Source: Promethearchaeota archaeon
GTDB taxonomy: Archaea; Asgardarchaeota; Lokiarchaeia; Sigynarchaeales; SOKP01
Direction of reading: 5' to 3'
Assembly: GCA_030668025.1 (NCBI GenBank)
Contig: DAOUUT010000084.1
Location: 1-13,075, forward strand
Length of the DNA stretch: 13,075 nucleotides
Shown: positions 1 through 7,866 of the stretch, one piece after another
How the letters are laid out: every line of letters begins with the position of its first letter
Numbering within the stretch: the first letter of the stretch is position 1
Program-made: the position numbers and the translations under genes
Notes under the pieces: generated by a model
The model's database searches: none
Told to the model about the DNA's origin: nothing
The model's input: the letters and a program-made list of their open reading frames with translations, nothing else

Positions 1-3000
1 AATAGGAGTTGTATGTGGCGCGAAGGAACTTTTTAAGCAAGTTTTTACCGATTTCAAGCGATCTTTTAAAATTTCCGTCTTTAATAGCTTGATACATTTT
101 AAAATTTTCGTATATGAACATTGAGCCGAAATGCTCGGTAAAAGCTTTTTTTAGGTTTTTAGCGTTAATTTTTCCCACCCGCGAAGAGCTTTCATAATTA
201 TCTGAGTTAACGGAGTTATTGAGGTTATTGAAGTTATCAGATTCTACATCTATCGGTTCGTAGGAAATTACCGCGTTTCCTTGGGATTCGTAGTAGTCTT
301 GTAAAGCTTTGTCGTAGTGTGGTCCGACTGCAAAGGAACTCCGCATGGATTCACTTCCACTGGCTCGTTTAGGATGACTTTCCACAAGATAGTCGTGTCT
401 TATAAGGAGCTCAAAAAGCTCGTCTCGAAGTTCTTTTATTACCTTATTGCCGTAATTTCTTTTTTTAGCGGTTGGTTTGATATGTATTAGAAGTTCTTCT
501 TTTAGCCGTCCCTTGTAAAGTTGGCCTACTTTATCAAGGGTTTTAACATTTTTCAAGAAATTCATAATATCCTCGAGGAAATATGAGTGAAGACCAAAAT
601 CTTTTTCAAATAGTGTTTTTTTCGCTTGATCTGCTATTCTTCTTTCTGACCGTTTTAAATTGTATCCTTGACGTTCCATATATTTTACAATTTTATCATA
701 TGTTAATGGAAGGGTTTTAGAGAAAGGCTCGTAAGTGATTATCCCCGGAAAAGGTTGGTAAATATCAGCCCTTTTAACAATGACCTCGTTTCCCCTCAAA
801 TTTTTTAAATAGTCGATTTGATAAGTATTGTTTCTTTTTGAGCTATAATACCCCGAACCCTGTAATTCCTGTAGATTCATCTGGTTTTTTAATACTGCTA
901 TGTCCCTCGAATCGGTAGCTCTAAACGAGAGGATGTTTGGAAAGTAATTCAAGAAATTTTGATGGAGATATCTTATTTGATTAGCCGAAAATATTAAGCC
1001 AAAACCACTTCTACACAACGGGTCTAAAAACTTCTCAATTTTCCCGAAATTTACCGCGTTATGGTTGTTATCCAGATAATTAGCATCAAAGAACGCGTCA
1101 ACTTTGGGGATAAATATCGCTTTTTCCTTATAATCTGAAAGATTATTGATATAGTGGATAAATTTTGATAAAATTACAAATGTGATAAACGTTTTATGTT
1201 CCAGATCCTTTAAAATAGAAAGATCGATGATTATGCTTTTATCATTTTTTAAAAAATCTATAGGATTTATATTATCCTCGAATTCAGATGTTTTTTCAGA
1301 AACAACGATAGTCTTATTAGTAAGCTCATCTATAAGGCTTAATAATCGATTTTCTTTAATATAGGGTTTATAATCAGGACTATATTTGTAATCCAGTAGA
1401 AGTGGATTGAAATCAAACGTTTCTTCTTTTTTTATTGATTTCTTTAAAGCTTCAAGAGTAATTCTTTGCTCTTTATAGGCTAGAGCAAAAACGTCGTAGA
1501 ATAGACTCAAATACTCTATGTTTTTATCATCGTGTTTGATACCAGACTTCGATAAATTAACGTTGAACGTCTTTCCTAACTTGAAATGTAGAAATTTATC
1601 CTCGTAGATAGAATTTTCGAAATATCGAATTAATTTCGACCAATCTCCTGAATAATCAAAAATTACGCAAGGTATTTGTGTTTTAATCAATTCTGCTGCT
1701 ATTTTCATTTTTGCAAGCTCACGTTCTTGAGTAGCCCCATTGGTGATAAGTAAATTTTTAAATTGCTCAAATGTGAATCCAAGAGGCTTCTCTTCCTCCA
1801 AAAATTCCGTATTAATTGTTTGACCTATTATTAAATCATTCTTTAGATGAAGAGGAGTGTTGAATTCAGCAGCAATTCGTGTTTCCAAGCCCTTCTTAAA
1901 TTCGTTTGAGATTGCGATTAACTTCATTAAATTCTTACCTTGAAAATAGATATAATTTAAATGGGTATTATTATAACTGAAATCACGAGTTTTGAGAGCA
2001 TTACTAACGAATCCGTTTAGAAGTTGCTCTTTCCATACTTCCTCTAACCGAAGTCTTAAATAGTTTTGTTCAAACGATTTTTTCAATATTACAGCTTTTT
2101 CCTCAAGTTCATAAACCATATCAAGAACACTAGTTTCACCATTAGAATCAATTTCTTCGTAACAATTTATTGCAATAGTTAGGTATGTTTTCCAAATACC
2201 GGATCTCATTTCTAACCAATTTTGGTAATCCTCTGACGGATAATCGTTCTTATCCCATTTACTTATGACCTCCGGAGTATAGGTAAATTGATCTCTGGTT
2301 TTTTTGTTATAATGATTAAAACATTCTTTTGAAAGCGTTCGTTCGTCAGCAGGAGTCGCATTCACAAAATAATTAAAATATAGCTTATGATTATTAATCG
2401 CTCTAAAAAATTTATCGGGATAAGCAAGCATTGGTTGGACGGCAGCTCCAAGATTCAATAATTTCACACCAATTAATATCTTGTTTTGAATATTAGCAAA
2501 AATCACGGTCGGGAATCTTTTATACTGGAAGAATTTTGTATCAGGAAATAAATTAACAACCTTTATGTCTTCATAGAGGTAGAGCGTTCTATTCGAGAAA
2601 AAGAATAGAACATCACGCCACCACACAAAGAGGAGATAGTATAGAAAGAGACCATCAATTGTTAATACTAAAAGAGTGGAAAAATTAATTAAAAATAGAA
2701 TTATTGAGATTAAAATAACCAAAAAAAGTGAAAACACAGATTTGAGAAAAATATTGAAGATATAAGAATTCTTAGGAACTTCTTTAAGCTCAGATGATCC
2801 AAAATCAGTTGAAATATTATGAGTGGTATCTCTTACGGCTTCTAATAACTCTTTGGTTTGCAGTAATCGAATCTTAGTGTGATGGAAATTTGCTGTGAAT
2901 TCCGATTTCAATTCATTTGAATAATCTTCAACATTATTTAGAAGATAATTTAGCCTTCTTATTTTTAATATTCCCTTTTTATGGCAATACACGCTGAAAA

Positions 3001-3622
3001 AGATGGATATAATAGAGGGTACATCATCCTTTGCTTGCGATTTTATTTCTTTTAATCCCTCAAGATTGTTACGATTCTGCGTTCTTAAATCAATTATGGG
3101 TTTATGGGATACCTGATAAGAAAAGCTTAATTGAGAATTATTTAAAGATTTTAAAAATTGGTTAAGAGTTGGTTGGAGATTTTCTGGTAAAACTTCTACC
3201 TTAAATACCCTTAGGGCAATTGTGGACGAAACTTTTTTATTAATAAGTAAGAGAGTCAATGGTTCATCTTTTATAGTAAAAAATTCCAAATCTCCAAAAG
3301 GGTTAATGTAAAACGCCTTGTTAAAGAGGTTAAAAACTTTATTTAGGAACCTTTTACCTTGGTCAAAAAAATATACGAATAAAAGAGGAAAGAGTAAACT
3401 TACGGTAAGGTAAATGTTCGTTGTTAGAAAGTACAACAACATTGAGATCGCCAATAATAAAATTATACTTACACTTCCCTTAATTATGAACGTCTTTACG
3501 TCAATATCTCGATAACTTGGGTTCACTCTCCATATATCTAACAAATCCGAACGAGCATCCGAATTTTCATTCGAAATGTTATTTTCGTTATTCTTAGCTT
3601 TGTATGTCGGGTTAGAAGCCAT
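1..3622 (-). CDS. Membrane-anchored VirB4/HerA-like ATPase-fold protein with degenerate Walker motifs (partial, C-terminus off the left edge)
   Basis: The frame is open from ATG (3622-3620) to the left edge, 1207 codons without a stop, so the C-terminus is missing. Two helix pairs are visible, at about residues 51-86 and 296-338. Between them lies a region resembling the N-terminal domain of VirB4-type conjugation ATPases. From about 616 a RecA/HerA-like core begins. The Walker A position reads ITNGATQERELAK (626-638), without the GK[S/T] lysine. It is followed by the family's typical IFDYSGDW strand (654-661). The Walker B position reads AIFIPKVDAF (835-844), with PK where DE is expected. 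A HerA-type sensor strand, GLIFSANQ (875-882), is kept. The roughly 270 residues after the core are charged and helical. By family logic this would be the inner-membrane motor of a DNA- or protein-translocation machine. With both nucleotide-binding motifs lost it is more likely a structural or regulatory paralog. The family call is from motif order only. Confidence 0.72.
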   Translation of the reverse strand, partial: MASNPTYKAKNNENNISNENSDARSDLLDIWRVNPSYRDIDVKTFIIKGSVSIILLLAISMLLYFLTTNIYLTVSLLFPLLFVYFFDQGKRFLNKVFNLFNKAFYINPFGDLEFFTIKDEPLTLLLINKKVSSTIALRVFKVEVLPENLQPTLNQFLKSLNNSQLSFSYQVSHKPIIDLRTQNRNNLEGLKEIKSQAKDDVPSIISIFFSVYCHKKGILKIRRLNYLLNNVEDYSNELKSEFTANFHHTKIRLLQTKELLEAVRDTTHNISTDFGSSELKEVPKNSYIFNIFLKSVFSLFLVILISIILFLINFSTLLVLTIDGLFLYYLLFVWWRDVLFFFSNRTLYLYEDIKVVNLFPDTKFFQYKRFPTVIFANIQNKILIGVKLLNLGAAVQPMLAYPDKFFRAINNHKLYFNYFVNATPADERTLSKECFNHYNKKTRDQFTYTPEVISKWDKNDYPSEDYQNWLEMRSGIWKTYLTIAINCYEEIDSNGETSVLDMVYELEEKAVILKKSFEQNYLRLRLEEVWKEQLLNGFVSNALKTRDFSYNNTHLNYIYFQGKNLMKLIAISNEFKKGLETRIAAEFNTPLHLKNDLIIGQTINTEFLEEEKPLGFTFEQFKNLLITNGATQERELAKMKIAAELIKTQIPCVIFDYSGDWSKLIRYFENSIYEDKFLHFKLGKTFNVNLSKSGIKHDDKNIEYLSLFYDVFALAYKEQRITLEALKKSIKKEETFDFNPLLLDYKYSPDYKPYIKENRLLSLIDELTNKTIVVSEKTSEFEDNINPIDFLKNDKSIIIDLSILKDLEHKTFITFVILSKFIHYINNLSDYKEKAIFIPKVDAFFDANYLDNNHNAVNFGKIEKFLDPLCRSGFGLIFSANQIRYLHQNFLNYFPNILSFRATDSRDIAVLKNQMNLQELQGSGYYSSKRNNTYQIDYLKNLRGNEVIVKRADIYQPFPGIITYEPFSKTLPLTYDKIVKYMERQGYNLKRSERRIADQAKKTLFEKDFGLHSYFLEDIMNFLKNVKTLDKVGQLYKGRLKEELLIHIKPTAKKRNYGNKVIKELRDELFELLIRHDYLVESHPKRASGSESMRSSFAVGPHYDKALQDYYESQGNAVISYEPIDVESDNFNNLNNSVNSDNYESSSRVGKINAKNLKKAFTEHFGSMFIYENFKMYQAIKDGNFKRSLEIGKNLLKKFLRATYNSY

Positions 3623-3736
3623 AGTTCTTTTAAACATCGCACACATATTTCAACACTATTTTATTTTTTTTCAAATCATTTTACAATAAATAAATCCTAA
3701 AAAATTTTGGTATATTTAAACAAAAAAATTGACTGT

Positions 3737-4209
3737 TTACCATCTCATATTTTTTATTATTTTTTTCTCTCTCTTCTTAAAACTATTCTTTGCTTCTTTT
3801 GCGCGTTCAAAATCTCCAATTCCTTCGTAGGCAATAGCAATCTGATCCCATGTATTCATACGACCCCCATCGAGATGCATAGCCATATTACACGCTATTA
3901 TCGCCTTATTGAAGAAAAATAATCGATTATATAATTCGCCAAGGTAATACCACGCTTCCACTATGTAAATTTTAGTATAATATTTTTTATAATAAATATC
4001 ATCAGAGTAAATTTTTAACGCTTCGTTAAGATAATTGCTTTTTTAAAATTATCGCGGTAAAAATAATCGGAACCATAATTCTTTAGAAAATAAAAAATTT
4101 GCGTTGTTAACTCGCTACGATCGTGGAATCCTAGGATTGTAAGACATTTCTCGAATAACCAAATTATCTCTTCAAATTTAAAGTAGCCTAAATATTCCAC
4201 ATAATCCAT
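3737..4209 (-). pseudogene. Small TPR-repeat protein, interrupted by a single-base frameshift
   Basis: Two overlapping frames on this strand together encode one TPR protein. The first runs from ATG at 4209 (MDYVEYLGYF...) and hits a stop at about 4015. The second continues to 3737 with clear TPR units: VEAWYYLGELY...NKAIIACNMAMHLD, then NTWDQIAIAYEGIGDFERAKEA. The frames join if one A is added to the A6 run (T6 on the plus strand, 4039-4044), giving ...DNFKKSNYLNEALKIY... and about 157 residues. TPR proteins are protein-interaction scaffolds, and no catalytic residue is visible. It lies upstream of the VirB4/HerA-like gene on the same strand, with a gap of about 114 bases, and may be co-transcribed. 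The break could be a true mutation, -1 ribosomal slippage on the A run, or a homopolymer error in the assembly. The TPR identity is safer than the inactive status. Confidence 0.62.
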
Positions 4210-4247
4210 AGTCCCGAAACTCAACTTAAAAATAAATAATAATTTTT

Positions 4248-4257
4248 CTTTTAAATA
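4248..4257. promoter_or_regulatory. Candidate shared TATA box between the TPR gene and the two-helix membrane gene
   Basis: CTTTTAAATA on plus reads TATTTAAAAG on minus, close to an archaeal TATA box on either strand. It is about 25 bases before ATG 4282, implying a nearly leaderless plus-strand transcript, and about 40 bases before ATG 4209 on minus. AT-richness makes chance matches common. Confidence 0.35.
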
Positions 4258-4281
4258 TTCCTGTTTTTAAATCTATTCATT

Positions 4282-4506
4282 ATGGTAGTGTTCGATTATT
4301 TCGAAGGTGTTTTAGAAGGAATTGAGTATTTAATCGCACTTGGGTCGATTTTTGGCTTATTAGGACTCTTAATGGGGATAATTCTCCTAATTTGGGGCGG
4401 TCAGCGGTATCGATCTAAGATGATTGGCGTTATTGTCTCATCCTTCGTACTTTTGGCTGTGTGCGGGCTTAACACTGGGATTAAATACTTCAGGATTTTT
4501 AGATAA
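4282..4506 (+). CDS. Small two-helix membrane protein, candidate VirB2/CedA1-like pilin subunit
   Basis: The gene encodes a 74-residue protein starting at ATG 4282. It has two hydrophobic helices, about residues 14-38 (glycine-rich) and 47-67. They are joined by a short basic loop, GGQRYRSK (39-46), and both ends are short and polar. There is no cleavable signal peptide. The hairpin with glycine-rich helices and a positively charged turn is the layout of VirB2/TrbC pilins and of the archaeal CedA1/TedC import pilins. Such short proteins cannot be assigned by eye with certainty, and a holin-like or generic membrane protein is possible. Its closeness to a VirB4/HerA-like membrane protein (start 660 bases away, divergent) is what makes the pilin reading attractive. 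No Shine-Dalgarno is seen, and the TATA-like box at 4248-4257 fits a leaderless transcript. The 167 bases after its stop contain no gene I can support. Confidence 0.6.
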   Translation: MVVFDYFEGVLEGIEYLIALGSIFGLLGLLMGIILLIWGGQRYRSKMIGVIVSSFVLLAVCGLNTGIKYFRIFR

Positions 4507-4673
4507 AAAAAATAGAAAATTAGAGAATAATTTATTAAATATTGGTCTGAAACTCCCAATCATAAATATCAAAAACTTGGGTAGATGCAAAAAAAAATTG
4601 TTTGGATTTAGTTGATTTGACCTATTATCCGTACCAGCCTGATATGAGGGATTTATTAAAAAATCATTTTGCA

Positions 4674-4978
4674 TTAAAAGCGTCTAATGGTTTTTATGAT
4701 TAATAAATCATAAATGTCTTCTAAAACATACCTATCTGTTTCAGACTTCTCTTCATTCCATTTGTAAAGTAGATAAGCTATATCTCCTGCAAGTACAAGT
4801 TTTGTCCTTTTAATCAAATCTCTTTTAATTTCATTCATTTCGAGTTTCTCTGAAAAGGAATCTCTACTACATCCAAAGAAAATTCGACTAAGTTTTTGGT
4901 AATCAGGTTTTGTAGATCCTCCTCTTATGTAAGAACTTTTTCCAATTTCTTAATTCTTTCTTCATTAATAATATCCAT
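4674..4978 (-). pseudogene. Small hypothetical protein, frame broken by one base
   Basis: ATG at 4978 is preceded by AGGTG nine bases upstream, so a true start is likely. That frame reads MDIINEERIKKLEKVLT and stops. A second frame then carries a protein-like stretch, SSYIRGGSTKPDYQKLSR...KLVLAGDIAYLLYKWNE...IKTIRRF, ending at TAA 4674-4676. Adding one A to the A5 run (T5 on plus, 4937-4941) joins them into about 101 residues. It lies 44 bases downstream of the nuclease gene on the same strand, so it was probably its operon partner. I do not recognise the family. It is charged and mostly helical, with no membrane segment. If the upstream part is not used, translation could begin at the internal MNEIKRDLI, giving about 54 residues. 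Confidence 0.5.
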
Positions 4979-5022
4979 TGTTTTTACACACCTAATCCAT
5001 TTTCTTAAGCTAAACTCTAAAA

Positions 5023-6732
5023 CTATATAAAATCTTTCATTAAATCACCATCTTCATGTTGTTTCTTAATATTAGCTAATAGAAGGCGAAATTTATCGGT
5101 ATCAAAACCAAAAGTTCCATGATATAAGCCTTCTGTTTGAATAATAATAGGGATATATTCTATTAAGTCTTTGAATAGAGGGTGAGAAATTGCTCCTTTT
5201 TTAACATTATAAGTTAGATTATCAATCTTCTTATAATGCACATCGAATACTTTTTCAAATTTACTTCCCCATGAAATAAATTTTGTGGTTTGACTAAGTT
5301 GTATTGCAGTGCACTTGCATTCTACAATGTATAATAATTTATCTACTCTAAAAACCAAGTCGAATTCGTGAAAAGGATATTTTTTCTGGTGTTCAATAAA
5401 TTCCACCTCAAATTCAAGAGGTTCTTTATTAAACGATTTAACTTGTTCCTTCATTTCCCAGTAATTTTTATTTGGTTCAATATCTTTATTCTTGAGTAAG
5501 ATTTTCTCAACTTGAAATCCGTACTCTTCAATCAATTTTAAGCCCCAATTTTCTAAAAGCGCCCCTTTTTGATCTCTAAACTCTTTAGTAGATTGTAATT
5601 CTTCAAAGTATTTTATCATTGACCTCCAGATCAACGGTGCACCAGTATATACTTGACCTGTGTAGCAATAACAGCTATAATTGAGAAAATTGTTATAATC
5701 TGAAATGAAATTGAGAGGCTTAAAATCTTTTTTCTCTATCGGAAAGTCAAGATATAACTTATCTAAACAAAATTTATCTAAATATAAATTAACTGTTTGC
5801 TCTTCATGTAGGGCTAAAAATCTTGTTTTTAATGTATTCCAAGTAATTTTCGTGTACAATTTTCCCTCAGCTAAGGTAAATAGACATTCAAATAAGTCCA
5901 TATATTTATCAATTTCTTCTTTTCGAGATGGAATTCGCAATATAAAGTAATCTCGAAAGAGATCAATAACTTCCTTTATTAACTTCCTTGAGCCAAAATC
6001 TTTAACTGCGATATAATTTGCCCCATAACTTAGAAATTCGCTGTAAGATTTTAATTTCGGATTAAATCTGAATAGTTTTTCCTCCCATCGTTTCATCGCG
6101 TCTTCAAAATCGCTTCTAATTTTCTCGTCTATGGGAAAATTAAAACGCTTTAAATCGCGTTTATCTAGATATTCTTTTGTGCGTGTGATACTAAAAAGTT
6201 GATTAATTGCAACTGAGTCAATAATTTTTTGATACTCAGGATCATAATCTATATATGGAAGAAAGTTGTAGGAAATAACATAATCCTTGAGCATATGTTC
6301 AATTTCAGTCATCTTCATTGGTGATAAATTTTCATAACTAAAGAAAAAAGTGTTTGTAAATTCCCCATAAACATCAATCCGATTGAGAATTTCATCAGTT
6401 TGTGCTTTACTATAGAAATCAGATCCTTGATACATCATAGGTATCATTACAAATATTCCGTGTAGTCTTTCGATGTATTTTCTAAAAGATGAGTACTCTA
6501 AAGCCTTATCCTCAGATAGATTTTTACCCATATTCATTTCATCTTGTAAATCAAATGCCACAAAGTAGTTTTGAAGTAAAAAATAATTCAAAAAGAAAGT
6601 ATTTATTTCCAAACTTCTAATGAGGTCAAATTGTAAGACCCTATCTCTCAATAATTCAAATATCAGATTTGCGGCATCTTTTGCTAAATCCCCGAGATTT
6701 TCATAATATGGTTCTTTATCTCTTTCACTCAT
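5023..6732 (-). CDS. PD-(D/E)XK superfamily nuclease with a long uncharacterised N-terminal region
   Basis: A 569-residue protein if started at ATG 6732; an in-frame TTG two codons upstream (6738) is possible but less likely. AAAGGGA lies about ten bases before the ATG. Residue numbers below count from 6738. The C-terminal third holds a restriction-endonuclease-like core: helix glutamate in GALLENWG (E396), strand EFDLVF (D460), then the diagnostic IVECKC (E473, K475). This is the E...D...ExK catalytic arrangement of Mrr/Holliday-resolvase-like nucleases. The first roughly 380 residues are helical and rich in aromatic and charged residues, and I do not recognise them; they may bind a target or partner. 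It is predicted to cut DNA. The gene is divergent from a helicase operon across 177 bases. It may supply that system's nuclease, since the helicase there has no nuclease domain of its own. The 3' neighbour at 4674-4978 may be co-transcribed. Confidence 0.72.
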   Translation of the reverse strand: MSERDKEPYYENLGDLAKDAANLIFELLRDRVLQFDLIRSLEINTFFLNYFLLQNYFVAFDLQDEMNMGKNLSEDKALEYSSFRKYIERLHGIFVMIPMMYQGSDFYSKAQTDEILNRIDVYGEFTNTFFFSYENLSPMKMTEIEHMLKDYVISYNFLPYIDYDPEYQKIIDSVAINQLFSITRTKEYLDKRDLKRFNFPIDEKIRSDFEDAMKRWEEKLFRFNPKLKSYSEFLSYGANYIAVKDFGSRKLIKEVIDLFRDYFILRIPSRKEEIDKYMDLFECLFTLAEGKLYTKITWNTLKTRFLALHEEQTVNLYLDKFCLDKLYLDFPIEKKDFKPLNFISDYNNFLNYSCYCYTGQVYTGAPLIWRSMIKYFEELQSTKEFRDQKGALLENWGLKLIEEYGFQVEKILLKNKDIEPNKNYWEMKEQVKSFNKEPLEFEVEFIEHQKKYPFHEFDLVFRVDKLLYIVECKCTAIQLSQTTKFISWGSKFEKVFDVHYKKIDNLTYNVKKGAISHPLFKDLIEYIPIIIQTEGLYHGTFGFDTDKFRLLLANIKKQHEDGDLMKDFI

Positions 6733-6773
6733 AAACAAACATTCCCTTTCTATTTAAAAATGATAACGAAATT

Positions 6774-6785
6774 CTTAAATTTAAG
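6774..6785. promoter_or_regulatory. Perfect 12-base palindrome in the divergent spacer (operator or TATA candidate)
   Basis: CTTAAATTTAAG equals its own reverse complement. It lies 41 bases upstream of the nuclease ATG, where an archaeal TATA box on the minus strand could sit with a leader of about 20 bases. It could alternatively bind a dimeric repressor. AT-rich sequence yields such palindromes by chance more easily. Confidence 0.35.
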
Positions 6786-6799
6786 TGAATGTCGAATTG

Positions 6800-6820
6800 A
6801 ATATTTTTTATTTAAATATT
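6800..6820. promoter_or_regulatory. AT-only inverted repeat / TATA-like element upstream of the helicase operon
   Basis: Arms AATATTT (6800-6806) and AAATATT (6814-6820) are exact complements around a seven-base spacer. TATTTAAATA inside it is itself palindromic. Further TATA-like strings follow (TTATATATTT at about 6827-6835; TATATTTTAATAA at about 6861-6873). Any of these could drive the plus-strand operon starting near 6910; the sequence alone does not choose. Confidence 0.3.
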
Positions 6821-6909
6821 AAGAATTATATATTTCTGATGTAACTAAACATGAATTAATTATATTTTAATAATTAAGGTTAAAAGGAAATAACAAAAAT
6901 ATTACTTAA

Positions 6910-7866
6910 TTGTTAAAAGGACTCAATATTCAAAAAAATTCAGGATCTAACATAAAAAAAAATATAGAAGGGAAGTTGTATAGAAGTAAGTTGTTTCATT
7001 CTAAGGAAAAGTTGGATGATAATGAATTAAGGAAAATTCTTTCTAAGAAACCAAAGAAAGAACTTGTAGAATTATTGCATGATATTTCTAATAGATATCC
7101 ACATCTTAAGATTAATTTTGTTGTGTCTAATTTACTACAAAGTTTACTGGTTTCTAGAATATGGCAATTAATTCTTCTTATGAAAGCTGAATACTCTAAA
7201 GAATATACTGAGCTTATTAGGCAAATTGTTGAAAAAGAGCAAATCCAGAACAGAAAGAAGATAAAAAAATCAAAAACTTCTAAATCTGTACAATTAGGAA
7301 ATTATAAGACTCTACCATTTATTGCTGATGATATTTGTAAACATCTCCATGAATTGATTAAAAATGATCATAAATTAATGAGTTTATGGAATTCAAAGCG
7401 TAAATTTTATGGTTTCATTTCGCTATTAGGTAGAAATAATATGAGTATTCCTGTGGAATTAATTAAAATACTCTATGCAAATATATTTGGTAATAAAGAA
7501 AAAAATGAATTAGAGAAATCATTATTAATAAACTATAGTCGTTATCATCTAGATTTATGGGAGAAAGATTTTAAAGCTGTTCTTACTAAACTCTCTACTG
7601 ATGAATTAGATTTAATACTCTCCCTCCATCTATTATATGATTGGATTGTAGAACTTCTTATAGAGCAAGGTGAGAGAATAATTTTTAAGTATGAGGATAT
7701 TCCATTGATAAAGAGAGTAATTCTTGCACAATATTTGAAGCTTCTCGAAGGAAATGAATGTTCAGATGATGAATTAGATAGAATAGCAGAAAAATTGAAA
7801 GAAATTATCAATGTTAAAGTAAAAAGATATAACATGGAAATCCTACCATGGGGTGATTTGGAATAA
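6910..7866 (+). CDS. Operon gene A: unrecognised lysine-rich helical protein
   Basis: The frame gives 318 residues with TTG at 6910 as first codon; a TAA stands immediately before it, so no earlier start exists in this frame. No ATG occurs until about residue 94 and the nearest purine-rich stretch is about 20 bases upstream, so the start is uncertain. TTG codons near residues 23 and 28 are alternatives. I do not recognise the family. It is almost all helix and very rich in Lys, Glu and Leu. A segment near residue 43, KILSKKPKKELVELLHDIS followed by NRYPHL, resembles helical modules at the ends of some large prokaryotic proteins, but this is a weak likeness. There is no membrane segment and no catalytic motif. 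It is the first gene of the five-gene operon and its end overlaps the frame of gene B. A role as scaffold or nucleic-acid-binding subunit is only inference. Confidence 0.6.
   Translation: MLKGLNIQKNSGSNIKKNIEGKLYRSKLFHSKEKLDDNELRKILSKKPKKELVELLHDISNRYPHLKINFVVSNLLQSLLVSRIWQLILLMKAEYSKEYTELIRQIVEKEQIQNRKKIKKSKTSKSVQLGNYKTLPFIADDICKHLHELIKNDHKLMSLWNSKRKFYGFISLLGRNNMSIPVELIKILYANIFGNKEKNELEKSLLINYSRYHLDLWEKDFKAVLTKLSTDELDLILSLHLLYDWIVELLIEQGERIIFKYEDIPLIKRVILAQYLKLLEGNECSDDELDRIAEKLKEIINVKVKRYNMEILPWGDLE

Noticed and set aside
4039..4044. Classic programmed -1 slippery heptamer in the TPR gene
   Set aside because: The A6 run is in the wrong phase for A AAA AAG (codons are TTT AAA AAA GCA), so the case for programmed slippage is weak, though not excluded.
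4438..4674. Minus-strand open frame of 78 codons opposite the 3' end of the two-helix gene
   Set aside because: It overlaps the real membrane gene antisense. Its composition mirrors the opposite strand, and no start signal is seen.
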